Shown: positions 1 through 7,460 of the stretch, piece by piece
How positions within the stretch are numbered: the first letter of the stretch is position 1
How the letters are laid out: every line of letters starts with the position of its first letter
Origin: Candidatus Poribacteria bacterium
GTDB taxonomy: Bacteria; Poribacteria; WGA-4E; WGA-3G
Length of the DNA: 37,198 nucleotides
Direction: 5' to 3'
Assembly: GCA_022825665.1 (NCBI GenBank)
Contig: JAJDWI010000169.1
Location: 1-37,198, forward strand
Translations under genes and position numbers: made by a program
Notes under the pieces: generated by a model
What the model saw: the letters and a program-made list of their open reading frames with translations, nothing else
The model's database searches: none
Told to the model about the DNA's origin: nothing

Positions 1-108
1 ATAGTGAAGCCATCAGAAGTCTATATAGAGAGATTGCCACAGATTTCAGCAAAAGTCAAGGACTTTTTCAACAATGGAGACGTTAGCCGTTGGACATCCC
101 AAAGCTAA
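1..108 (+). CDS. C-terminal tail of an unidentified protein (partial)
   Basis: The reading frame is open from base 1 to a TAA at 106-108 and encodes 35 residues ending NNGDVSRWTSQS. The start lies outside the window. I do not recognise the family. The tail is charged, with no membrane segment or known motif. It overlaps the left half of a hairpin region that resembles the right edge of the window, so it may be the end of a mobile-element protein or an accidental open frame. Confidence 0.25.
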   Translation: MVKPSEVYIERLPQISAKVKDFFNNGDVSRWTSQS

Positions 109-150
109 AGCATTGGGTTTTGAACAGAACGTTTGATAAGAAAGACTAAT
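46..150 (+). repeat. Transposon-end-like hairpin, relative of the right-edge hairpin
   Basis: CCCAA at 98-102 can pair with TTGGG at 113-117, and an outer CGTT (88-91) can pair with AACG (128-131). The loop contains TAAAGCA. The sequence aligns with the reverse complement of 37000-37080: both share AAAAGTCAAGGA, then CATCCCAAA and TAAAGCATTGGG, then AACGTTTG. In the other copy the outer stem is a different perfect pair (GCGGTGT/ACACCGC), so the fold is kept while sequence changes. A hairpin with a CTTTA-type loop is typical of IS200/IS605-family ends. No transposase is adjacent, so this would be a solitary or decayed end. Confidence 0.45.
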
Positions 151-345
151 AATAGTAACTTATTCATGAAAGGCACGTTTTTAACTAAGGTATTATCTTT
201 TCTGAATGTAGTCTGGATATTACACAATGGATAATTTTAATGTAAACAATTTTTCGTGTAATTTTAATTTCATAATCCAAAGTAGTATAAGGAGAAACAT
301 AGTTTCAGAAGTATAATCATGTTTCCGATACTTGTTATATAGAAT

Positions 346-1191
346 ATGGTCCTTGGTGCACACGTTTCCACTGCTGGTGGAATACATAACTCCATAAAAA
401 ACGGTGATGGTCTTGAATGTGATGCCATACAGATTTTTCTTGCTAACCCGAATCGATGGGAATCAAAACCACCAACAAAAGAAGTAATAGAAGAATTTAG
501 TGAAGCGTGGGAAGGCTCTCCTATTATTGATGTTATTGTTCACGATATACATCTTAGTAACCTTGCATCACCGAAGCAGGAGGTATTAGAAAAGTCACGG
601 GTCCAGTTCAAGAAGCAGATGACACTATCCCAAGAAATTGGCGTGCGTCACATTGTTACACACCTTGGATCTCATCTCGGAGAAGGTGAAGAATTTGGAT
701 TGAAACAGTTAAGCGATAGTTTTGATTACTTATTTGAACAGACAGAAGCACCGGATGTAATAGTTCTCCTTGAAACCACAGCTGGTCAGGGAACAAATCT
801 CGGTTACTGTTTTGAACATATCCGTGATGTAATTGGAATGTCAAAATACCCAGAGCGTTTTGGAGTATGTCTTGATACATGCCATGTATTTGCTGCAGGA
901 TATGACATACGGACAGAATCAGATTGTGATGCTACCTTTGATAAGTTTGATGACATAATAGGATTGGGGAGATTAAAAGCCTTCCATATCAATGACGCTA
1001 AATCTGAATATCAGAGCCGCGTAGACAGACATGAACATATAGCGGAAGGTAATATCGGGGTAACAGCATTTTCCTATATACTGAATGATTCACGGTTTGT
1101 AAAAATACCACTTATCATTGAAACACCAGATATGAATACAATGCATGGAAAAAATCTTACAACTTTGCGAGGTTTAATAAACAAAAACTGA
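346..1191 (+). CDS. nfo: Endonuclease IV (deoxyribonuclease IV)
   Basis: This is an apurinic/apyrimidinic endonuclease of base excision repair. It cleaves DNA 5' to abasic sites using three zinc ions, in the cytoplasm. The 281-residue length and TIM-barrel order match the Nfo family. All nine expected metal ligands are visible: H66, H106 (THLGSH), E143 (LLETTAGQG), D177 and H180 (LDTCH), H214 (FHIND), D227 and H229 (VDRH) and E259 (IIETP), with spacing matching the E. coli enzyme. The ATG at 346 is the first in-frame start. An AAGGAG at about 290 is too far upstream to serve it, so the ribosome site is weak. It stands alone, 55 bp before the zinc-ribbon genes. Confidence 0.97.
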   Translation: MVLGAHVSTAGGIHNSIKNGDGLECDAIQIFLANPNRWESKPPTKEVIEEFSEAWEGSPIIDVIVHDIHLSNLASPKQEVLEKSRVQFKKQMTLSQEIGVRHIVTHLGSHLGEGEEFGLKQLSDSFDYLFEQTEAPDVIVLLETTAGQGTNLGYCFEHIRDVIGMSKYPERFGVCLDTCHVFAAGYDIRTESDCDATFDKFDDIIGLGRLKAFHINDAKSEYQSRVDRHEHIAEGNIGVTAFSYILNDSRFVKIPLIIETPDMNTMHGKNLTTLRGLINKN

Positions 1192-1246
1192 TGATATATT
1201 AAGATGTTTCTAAACTACAATACCATGATCTGAAGAGGTTACAACA

Positions 1247-1438
1247 ATGCAAATTGGTTTATGGGAGGTGATATTTCTTATCTTCCTGTTATTGGCAATT
1301 ATATTGGTAACCCGACTAACAACACAGATACAGATCAAACGTATCTGTCCTGATTGCGGATTAGTTGTGCGTACAAAAGTGTTGATTTGTCCTTCATGTG
1401 AACGAAGTTTGGCAACAAAACAACAGAGGAAAACCTAA
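1247..1438 (+). CDS. Small membrane-anchored zinc-ribbon protein (first copy)
   Basis: The 63-residue protein has one N-terminal membrane segment (residues about 5-25, rich in I, L and F) and a C-terminal zinc ribbon with two CxxC knuckles, CPDCG and CPSCE. The knuckles probably bind one zinc ion. With a single transmembrane helix followed by basic residues, the ribbon should face the cytoplasm by the positive-inside rule. The stop codon overlaps the next gene's ATG (TAATG at 1436-1440), which indicates translational coupling with a close paralogue. The function is unknown. Such minimal helix-plus-ribbon proteins often accompany membrane complexes, but no partner is proven here. Confidence 0.75.
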   Translation: MQIGLWEVIFLIFLLLAIILVTRLTTQIQIKRICPDCGLVVRTKVLICPSCERSLATKQQRKT

Positions 1439-1632
1439 TGGGATTTGTTAATCCACTTGAGTTAATATTATTATTGATAGTTTACGGTGTAATTGGAATA
1501 GTAATTTTTGGATTTATTTTATTAGTGAACCGATATATATCAATTAAGCGTATCTGTCCAGACTGTGGTTATGCATTACGAAAATTGGAACCCAGTTGTC
1601 CTTCGTGTGGACGGGTTTTTTCTAACAAATAG
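1438..1632 (+). CDS. Small membrane-anchored zinc-ribbon protein (second copy)
   Basis: The 64-residue protein has the same plan as its upstream neighbour: one hydrophobic helix at about residues 7-33, then KRICPDCGYALRKL and a second knuckle CPSCGRVF. Both begin the ribbon with the identical string KRICPDCG, so they arose by tandem duplication. Its ATG shares one base with the upstream stop, so the two are almost certainly translated together. The two proteins could form a heterodimer. No enzyme domain is present and the role is unknown. Confidence 0.75.
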   Translation: MGFVNPLELILLLIVYGVIGIVIFGFILLVNRYISIKRICPDCGYALRKLEPSCPSCGRVFSNK

Positions 1633-1650
1633 TTGAGGTAAGTACCTAAT

Positions 1651-1806
1651 GTGAAGTTCATAACGTTATTTGGAGAATTTGGAAATTTCGAATACATGCT
1701 CTTGATTATCCTCATAATTTGTTCTTGGGTGGGTAAAGGTAAATTGTTTGCTATTCAAATTGGAAAGCAAGTGTACCTTGACTGTGAATTAGAACTTTAC
1801 TCATAA
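1651..1806 (+). CDS. TatA-like single-helix mini-protein (tentative)
   Basis: A GTG-initiated frame of 51 residues follows the zinc-ribbon pair by 18 bp. A GAGGTAAG ribosome-site-like stretch lies at about 1635-1642. The protein reads FGNFEYMLLIILIICSWVGK, then GKLFAIQIGKQV. This parallels the twin-arginine translocase subunit TatA: an FG turn, a polar residue, a short helix, a glycine hinge, then KL and an amphipathic start with GK. Unlike real TatA, the conserved FG after the helix is replaced by VG and the acidic tail is very short. It may be a degenerate tatA, a Tat-like component working with the zinc-ribbon proteins, or chance. Confidence 0.35.
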   Translation: MKFITLFGEFGNFEYMLLIILIICSWVGKGKLFAIQIGKQVYLDCELELYS

Positions 1807-1854
1807 CAAACAATAAATCATGTTGACGAATTTATCAAATATAAGGATAACATT

Positions 1855-1965
1855 ATGGCAAAGTCAAATTTGAAAATTGAGGGGTGTTCTGTCAGCATAA
1901 TATTTGCACCGAGTCAAAAACTCAGACGGAATTTGAGGGAGAAAAAAGTGAGAAAACAAAAATGA
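1855..1965 (+). CDS. Possible 36-residue leader ORF upstream of lipoprotein 1
   Basis: An ATG at 1855 follows AAGGAT with six-base spacing and opens a 36-codon frame rich in K and R near its end. Its stop TGA (1963-1965) overlaps the ATG at 1962 as ATGA, the usual signature of translational coupling. It could be a leader that couples translation to the lipoprotein, or an accidental frame in the 5' region. No family is recognisable. Confidence 0.3.
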   Translation: MAKSNLKIEGCSVSIIFAPSQKLRRNLREKKVRKQK

Positions 1966-2795
1966 AAAATAATGAAAGAATGGGAAAATTATTTAAATCA
2001 AGAATTACGAACTCATATCTAACGAATGCAACAGTTGGATTGAAATTTGGGACATTAAAAAGAATCACAACTTCTCTGTGTCAATCTCTAACTCTATTTT
2101 TAATCCTGTTTGTAGGTATTATCGGTTGCTCTGATGTTCCTTATACAGGACCGGTGTTGACCGTTGACAACGTTGATCGGTTTTTAGAATCAACAGGAGA
2201 GGATACTGTTTGTCTACAAGATGGGTTTGATACCATTTGTCTAAGAGTGCTGGAACAAGAGGAAGGTGAGGAGGAACCACCAACCGTCCATATTTATCCT
2301 TCGAGCATTACTTTTGTGTTTCATTATGAAGATCGTCCTCTTTTGCAAGCGGAAAGGGTGATGGATACGACAGAGGTTGTCCAGGAATTAATTGATACTG
2401 GGAAAGTTCAGTTGCCACCAGATGCAGTCGGTGACCCAGACATTAATATTGATACTGGACTGTGGTATATTGAGATTTACTATCCAGAATCATTCCCAGA
2501 AGCAAATCGTGGAACAACACCAGAGACAAGTGGACTTGACATAAGGGTTCGTGCAGGATCTGTGTTAGATGCTAATGTGAGAAATGATCTTAGAATATTA
2601 AACTTTGAACAGATTGATAAGCCAAATGGTATCAGTGGTGTTAGATTCTCAGTTGATACGAAAGAAGCGGATTTAACAATTCAAGTTAACGGTGTAGTTC
2701 CTGAATTCACTGCAAAATTCTACATGAAAGCAGATGGTGTGGCATCTGAAGATAACGTCTATTCCTTCGAATTACAACCCAATGATAATCCATAG
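1962..2795 (+). CDS. Lipoprotein of a tandem paralogous pair (copy 1)
   Basis: The protein has a basic N-terminal stretch, one hydrophobic segment (LFLILFVGIIGC) ending in a lipobox-type cysteine, then the mature start SDVPYTGP. The mature part resembles the downstream protein: both have IIGCSD, PYTGP, a VCL/C pair, and a HI-PS...VFxYE-AERV segment. The C-terminal region (WYIEIYYPESFPEANRG onward) looks beta-rich and has no known catalytic motif. The cell-surface or periplasmic role is unknown. I chose the ATG at 1962 for its ATGA overlap with the leader ORF. A GTG at 1884 or an ATG at 1980 is also possible. The long stretch before the hydrophobic segment is unusual for a signal peptide. Confidence 0.65.
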   Translation: MKNNERMGKLFKSRITNSYLTNATVGLKFGTLKRITTSLCQSLTLFLILFVGIIGCSDVPYTGPVLTVDNVDRFLESTGEDTVCLQDGFDTICLRVLEQEEGEEEPPTVHIYPSSITFVFHYEDRPLLQAERVMDTTEVVQELIDTGKVQLPPDAVGDPDINIDTGLWYIEIYYPESFPEANRGTTPETSGLDIRVRAGSVLDANVRNDLRILNFEQIDKPNGISGVRFSVDTKEADLTIQVNGVVPEFTAKFYMKADGVASEDNVYSFELQPNDNP

Positions 2796-2806
2796 AGAGG
2801 AATGAC

Positions 2807-4885
2807 ATGATATGTAGAAACATAAATCGTTTCTTTAGTATGCCTTATCAGATATGTTATAAAACCTTGAAAGATATTTTATCTGGAAATAAAAACATCG
2901 AATATAAACAAGCATACATACGAAACGCAAAACCAGATACCAAATTTGATACGTCAAGATACCTTCAACACAAACTATCAGGTGAACGAAGGAAATCAGG
3001 TTTTGCTATGGCTACGAAGTTTATTGCAATTTCTTTTGGATCGATCATTTGTATTCTTATTATATTATTGAACATCATAGGTTGTTCAGATCTGCCGTAT
3101 ACAGGTCCACTGTTACAGCCTGGAGATGTGGATCAATATTTTCAAGACCATAGTAATGGATTGGTCTGTCTACACAATGGAACGGAATCCGCCTGCGTTA
3201 CTCTCGTGCCAAAACCGAAAGAAAGCTCTTTACCTGTCATTCATATTCATCCATCAAGAACTATTTATGTCTTCTATTATAAAGGTGAAGTCATTTTGGA
3301 GGCTGAGAGGGTTTCCGATAACAGTGACTTGATAGATGAATTAATAGATGGTAAAACTGAAACTATCACCTTACCTGAAACTAACACTGTTCCTCGTGAT
3401 GACGTTGTTGGTGGTCAAACGTCTCTTGAAAACAATGGTGGGAATAATAATACTGCCCCGGAATTTTTAGAAGGCGATTATACAAGTCGTGATGTTTTAG
3501 AAAATAGGGCAATAGGTGAACTAATTGGAGCACCTATATCAGCAACTGATAACGACAATGATAATTTGACATACATACTCAGTGGTACGGATCAAACATC
3601 CTTTAGTATTGATCAAACAACTGGACAGCTAAAGGTTAACACCGATTTGGATTATGAATCAAAAAGTATGTATTCAGTTATAATTACTGTTTTTGATGAT
3701 AATCTATCAGATAGTATTGATGTTACTATTTACGTATTAGATATTGACGAGACACCTCCTGATATAAACAATGGTGGAAATGAGAACAACGGAAATAACG
3801 GGAATAACGGGAATAACGGCAATGGGAACAATGGAAATGGAAACAATGGGAACAACGGAAACAATGGGAATAATGGGAATGGGAATAATGGAAACAACGG
3901 AAACAATGGGAATGGGAATAATGGAAACAATGGGAACAATGGCAATAACGGAAATAATGGAAACAATGGCAATAACGGGAATAACGGCAATGGGAACAAT
4001 GGAAATGGAAACAATGGGAACAACGGAAACAATGGGAATAATGGAAACAACGGAAACAATGGGAATAATGGAAACAACGGAAACAATGGGAATAATGGAA
4101 ACAACGGAAATAATGGGAATGGGAATAATGGAAACAACGGAAACAATGGGAACAATGGAAACAACGGAAATAATGGAAACAATGAAAACAACGGAAATAA
4201 TGGAAACAATGGGAACAATGGGAACAATGGCAATAACGGAAATAATGGAAACAATGGGAATAATGGGAATAATGGGAATAACGGAAACAATGGGAATAAC
4301 GGAAACAATGGGAATAATGGCAATGAGAATAACGGGAACAATGGCAATAACGGAAACAATGAGAATGAGAATGAAAATGATGACACTACTACAACATCTC
4401 CAACTCCAACTTCAACTCCAACTACCACAACTACCACAACTACCATCCCTGTAGGGGAAACCGAAATAGGTTCACACTACTACTATGATAGTCTCGATCC
4501 TGTTTCAGGAGATGGATGGGCAGTGCATATATACTATCCGGCAAACTACAATGGACCGCGTAAATTACAGGAAGATCCTGAAGGATATGGATTTAGTATT
4601 ACCTTGAGCGATGGTGATATAATAGAATTTGTGCAAACTGCTGTTGACTGTTTCGACTACGACGTTGATGGAGAATATGACAAACCCTGCAACGAAACTG
4701 ATAATGCCACGTACAGTGTTCAGATATACGTTCAAACTGGTGAACCAATAATTCAAATAACTGTAACTTGGCAACCACCATATTCTGGTCGCACCCAAAC
4801 ATATACTCTTGATAGAAGCATTAACTTGGCAAGGTATGGTGATCCTAAATACAGTGAAGATCATAGCAATCAAGAAATAAGGTAA
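2807..4885 (+). CDS. Lipoprotein with cadherin-like domain and Gly-Asn-Asn repeat (copy 2)
   Basis: The 692-residue secreted protein starts 11 bp after copy 1, with GAGAGGA well placed before the ATG. The order is: an unusual basic 67-residue leader; a hydrophobic segment (about 70-92) ending in the lipobox IIGC; a domain shared with copy 1 (LPYTGP to AERVSD); a cadherin-like domain at about 222-318 with ATDNDND, the calcium-binding style of this fold, and TGQLKV; about 204 residues of Gly-Asn-Asn repeat (321-524); a Thr/Pro stalk; and a C-terminal beta-rich domain of 130 residues beginning SHYYYD. The layout suggests an adhesin or matrix protein that displays its last domain at a distance from the membrane. 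Its partner is unknown. An internal ATG at 3008 would give a conventional signal peptide. Confidence 0.7.
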   Translation: MICRNINRFFSMPYQICYKTLKDILSGNKNIEYKQAYIRNAKPDTKFDTSRYLQHKLSGERRKSGFAMATKFIAISFGSIICILIILLNIIGCSDLPYTGPLLQPGDVDQYFQDHSNGLVCLHNGTESACVTLVPKPKESSLPVIHIHPSRTIYVFYYKGEVILEAERVSDNSDLIDELIDGKTETITLPETNTVPRDDVVGGQTSLENNGGNNNTAPEFLEGDYTSRDVLENRAIGELIGAPISATDNDNDNLTYILSGTDQTSFSIDQTTGQLKVNTDLDYESKSMYSVIITVFDDNLSDSIDVTIYVLDIDETPPDINNGGNENNGNNGNNGNNGNGNNGNGNNGNNGNNGNNGNGNNGNNGNNGNGNNGNNGNNGNNGNNGNNGNNGNNGNGNNGNGNNGNNGNNGNNGNNGNNGNNGNNGNNGNNGNNGNNGNGNNGNNGNNGNNGNNGNNGNNENNGNNGNNGNNGNNGNNGNNGNNGNNGNNGNNGNNGNNGNNGNNGNENNGNNGNNGNNENENENDDTTTTSPTPTSTPTTTTTTTTIPVGETEIGSHYYYDSLDPVSGDGWAVHIYYPANYNGPRKLQEDPEGYGFSITLSDGDIIEFVQTAVDCFDYDVDGEYDKPCNETDNATYSVQIYVQTGEPIIQITVTWQPPYSGRTQTYTLDRSINLARYGDPKYSEDHSNQEIR
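3770..4380 (+). repeat. 9-bp coding microsatellite (Gly-Asn-Asn repeat)
   Basis: About 610 bp consist of near-perfect copies of GGNAAYAAY, with interruptions of GGNAAY that give Gly-Asn-Gly. The third codon positions vary (GGG/GGA/GGC and AAT/AAC) in blocks, so longer units have themselves been duplicated. Because the period is a multiple of three, gain or loss of units keeps the frame and changes only linker length. The same composition leaves other frames open on both strands; these are by-products, not genes. Confidence 0.95.
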
Positions 4886-4937
4886 TCTGTCGTTATAAAT
4901 TAGAAATAAACCTGTGAATTGTGCTTACTGAAGTGTG

Positions 4938-6227
4938 GTGTATATGGACACAGCAAGAATTCAGGTCAAAGCGGGAAATGGTGGTAACGGTTGTATAAGT
5001 TTTCGCAGGGAAAAATATGTGCCTCGCGGTGGTCCTGATGGTGGTGATGGTGGTGATGGTGGAAATGTCATCCTTGTCGCTACACTCGGAATGAGTACCT
5101 TGATTGATTTGCGGCATAATCCTCGTCAGGTTGCTGAAAACGGAGGACACGGTGCTGGGAAACAACGGGATGGTGCGGATGGTGCGGATCGTATCATTAA
5201 AGTACCTGTCGGTACGATTGTAAGGGAATGTGAGTCGGAGAAAATGCTTGCCGATTTTACTGAAGCTGGACAAACAGTTGTGGCTGCACGCGGCGGAATA
5301 GGCGGTAAAGGCAATTCTCACTTTAAGAGTAGTATATTTCAAACCCCACGTGTTGCTGAAAAAGGCGAACCGGGTGAAGAACGCGAGATTAGTCTCGAAG
5401 TCAAACTCATAGCGGATATTGGCTTAGTTGGCTATCCGAATGCTGGAAAATCAACGCTTTTAGCACGAACATCTGCAGCAACCCCAAAAATTGCTTCCTA
5501 CCCTTTCACAACCCTCATCCCTAACTTAGGTGTTGTACGTATTGACCAAGAACAGAATTTTGTGCTTGCAGATATACCTGGATTGATTGAAGGTGCGCAT
5601 AAGGGTGCCGGGTTAGGACATCAGTTTTTGCGACATATCGAACGTACAAAGATGCTAATTCATGTAATTGACCTTAGTGCTACAGATGGTCGGGACCCAA
5701 TAGAAGACTATGAGCAGCTAAACCTTGAGCTTGGTCACTATAATGATAATTTGACAGAGTTACCTCAGATCATTGCACTAAATAAGGTAGATATGCCCGA
5801 TGCGGAAGCGAATTTAGCACGGGTCCAGGACTATTTCGGTAAACGTAAAGTTTTCCCTATCTCAGCAATAACGGGTGAGGGTGTTGATGCTTTGATGCAA
5901 CAAGCCTACCGTTCTTTACAGTATCTGGAAACTAAGGCACGCAAGGAAGCAGAAACAACGATTACATTTGAAGACGAATTATCGCCTGAACCGCGAGCAC
6001 GTTTTGAACTAAATCAAACTGAGAGTGGATTTGTTGTCAGTGGTACAGAACCAAAACGTGCTGTAGTTATGACCGATATGGCAAATGAACAAGCTTTGAT
6101 TTTACTATTCCGTAAATTAAAAAAGATGGGTGTCATAAACGCTCTGACCCGTGCAGGCGTCAAAGAGGGAGATACAATTCAGATTGATGAATATGAGTTT
6201 ACCTATAATCCAAGAACAATGAAATGA
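4938..6227 (+). CDS. obg: GTPase Obg (CgtA)
   Basis: Obg is an essential GTPase that associates with the large ribosomal subunit and couples ribosome assembly to stress. The glycine-rich Obg fold occupies residues 1-155 (KAGNGGNG, GGPDGGDGGDGG). The G domain follows with G1 GYPNAGKST, G3 DIPGL, G4 NKVD and G5 SAITG, and the protein ends with an OCT domain (about 345-430). The length is normal. The GTG at 4938 aligns best with family N-termini (VYMDTARI against MFVDEAKI). A GTG three bases upstream and an ATG at 4944 are alternatives, and no strong ribosome site separates them. proB begins 12 bp downstream, so the two are probably cotranscribed. Confidence 0.96.
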   Translation: MYMDTARIQVKAGNGGNGCISFRREKYVPRGGPDGGDGGDGGNVILVATLGMSTLIDLRHNPRQVAENGGHGAGKQRDGADGADRIIKVPVGTIVRECESEKMLADFTEAGQTVVAARGGIGGKGNSHFKSSIFQTPRVAEKGEPGEEREISLEVKLIADIGLVGYPNAGKSTLLARTSAATPKIASYPFTTLIPNLGVVRIDQEQNFVLADIPGLIEGAHKGAGLGHQFLRHIERTKMLIHVIDLSATDGRDPIEDYEQLNLELGHYNDNLTELPQIIALNKVDMPDAEANLARVQDYFGKRKVFPISAITGEGVDALMQQAYRSLQYLETKARKEAETTITFEDELSPEPRARFELNQTESGFVVSGTEPKRAVVMTDMANEQALILLFRKLKKMGVINALTRAGVKEGDTIQIDEYEFTYNPRTMK

Positions 6228-6239
6228 AATAACGTAAGC

Positions 6240-7436
6240 ATGGAACCCTCCGACTTTATATTTTCTCAGAAACAACCTAACCGAAAAGTCAAAAACAGTA
6301 TTCATAATATGCAGATTCATGGTCGTGAATGTATATCCAATGTTAAACGTATCGTGGTAAAGATTGGTAGCAGCACGATTTCAGACGATTTGCGTATCAA
6401 TGACGCAGCACTTGATGGCTTAGTCCACGATTTAGCGACAGTCAAACAGCAGGGAATAGAGTTGATTCTTGTTACTTCAGGTGCGATTGCTGCAGGTCTA
6501 CCGCACCTTGGACTAAACACTCGTCCCAAAACCCTGCCCGGTCTGCAAGCCGCTGCTGCTGTAGGACAAATACGATTAATGGCAGCTTATGCAGAACGTT
6601 TTCAACATTATGGACTGTGTCCTTCTCAGTTATTACTTACACAAGACGACTTTTCTGATAGGAAACGTTATACCCGCATGAATGATGCCCTGCATACGCT
6701 GCTTCAGCTCGGAACGATTCCTATCATCAATGAGAATGATAGTGTATCAGTAGAGGAAATAAAGGTTGGTGACAATGATACTCTTTCGGCTTATGTGACC
6801 AATCTTGCTCAAGCAGATCTCCTCATCATCCTATCAGACCAGCAAGGATTTTTCACTGCTGATCCGAGGCACAATCCTGACGTGGAACTTATTCACACTG
6901 TTAAAGAAATCTCTAACGAGATTTGGCAGGCAGCAGGAAAAGCAGGTACAGCAAGCGGAACTGGTGGAATGATCACGAAGTTGCGTGCTGCAGAGATTGT
7001 AACTGCATCCGGTGAGATGATGATTATTGCTTATGGAAGAGAGCCTCTGGTCGTTACTCGTCTACTTAAAGGTGAACTTCTTGGAACACTATTCCTTCCG
7101 AATACCCGTATTTCTGGACGCAAAAGATGGATTGCATATTCACGTCCACCTAAAGGCTATCTCGTTATTGATAATGGCGCGCGGAATGCACTCATCCAAG
7201 GTGGAAAAAGTCTACTTCCGGCAGGTATCCAAAGCGTTGAAGGACATTTTAATTACAGTGATACAGTATCATGTTTCGCAGAAAACGGTGTTGAAATTGC
7301 ACGAGGTTTGATAAACTACAATTCAACTGAGACTTCAAAACTCGCAGGTAAACAGACACAAGATATTGAAAGTATTCTCGGTTATCATGATTATGATGAA
7401 ATCATTCATCGTGATAACCTTGTATTGCTGACTTGA
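6240..7436 (+). CDS. proB: Glutamate 5-kinase with PUA domain
   Basis: This enzyme phosphorylates glutamate with ATP to glutamyl 5-phosphate, the first step of proline synthesis, in the cytoplasm. The amino-acid-kinase domain shows KIGSSTI, TSGAIAAG, PIINENDSV, DNDTLSAYVTNLAQADLLI, and GTGGMITKLRAAEI. A PUA domain fills the C-terminus from about residue 285. The length is close to the usual 370, with about 23 extra residues at the N-terminus. An ATG at 6309 would match typical family starts better, and neither start has a clear ribosome site. It directly follows obg, a common bacterial pairing. No proA is visible in the window. Confidence 0.95.
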   Translation: MEPSDFIFSQKQPNRKVKNSIHNMQIHGRECISNVKRIVVKIGSSTISDDLRINDAALDGLVHDLATVKQQGIELILVTSGAIAAGLPHLGLNTRPKTLPGLQAAAAVGQIRLMAAYAERFQHYGLCPSQLLLTQDDFSDRKRYTRMNDALHTLLQLGTIPIINENDSVSVEEIKVGDNDTLSAYVTNLAQADLLIILSDQQGFFTADPRHNPDVELIHTVKEISNEIWQAAGKAGTASGTGGMITKLRAAEIVTASGEMMIIAYGREPLVVTRLLKGELLGTLFLPNTRISGRKRWIAYSRPPKGYLVIDNGARNALIQGGKSLLPAGIQSVEGHFNYSDTVSCFAENGVEIARGLINYNSTETSKLAGKQTQDIESILGYHDYDEIIHRDNLVLLT

Positions 7437-7460
7437 GATAAATATTTAGGTTGCCTATCA

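Noticed and set aside
3770-4380. Could be mistaken for a CRISPR array
   Set aside because: It is a 9-bp repeat with no spacers and lies in a coding frame.
3730-4446. 238-residue frame on the minus strand, rich in F, P and L
   Set aside because: It is the antisense of the Gly-Asn-Asn repeat (period 9), which leaves this frame open by composition. It has no ribosome site.
3771-4454. 227-residue frame on the plus strand, rich in M, E, T, G
   Set aside because: It is another frame of the same repeat inside the lipoprotein gene.
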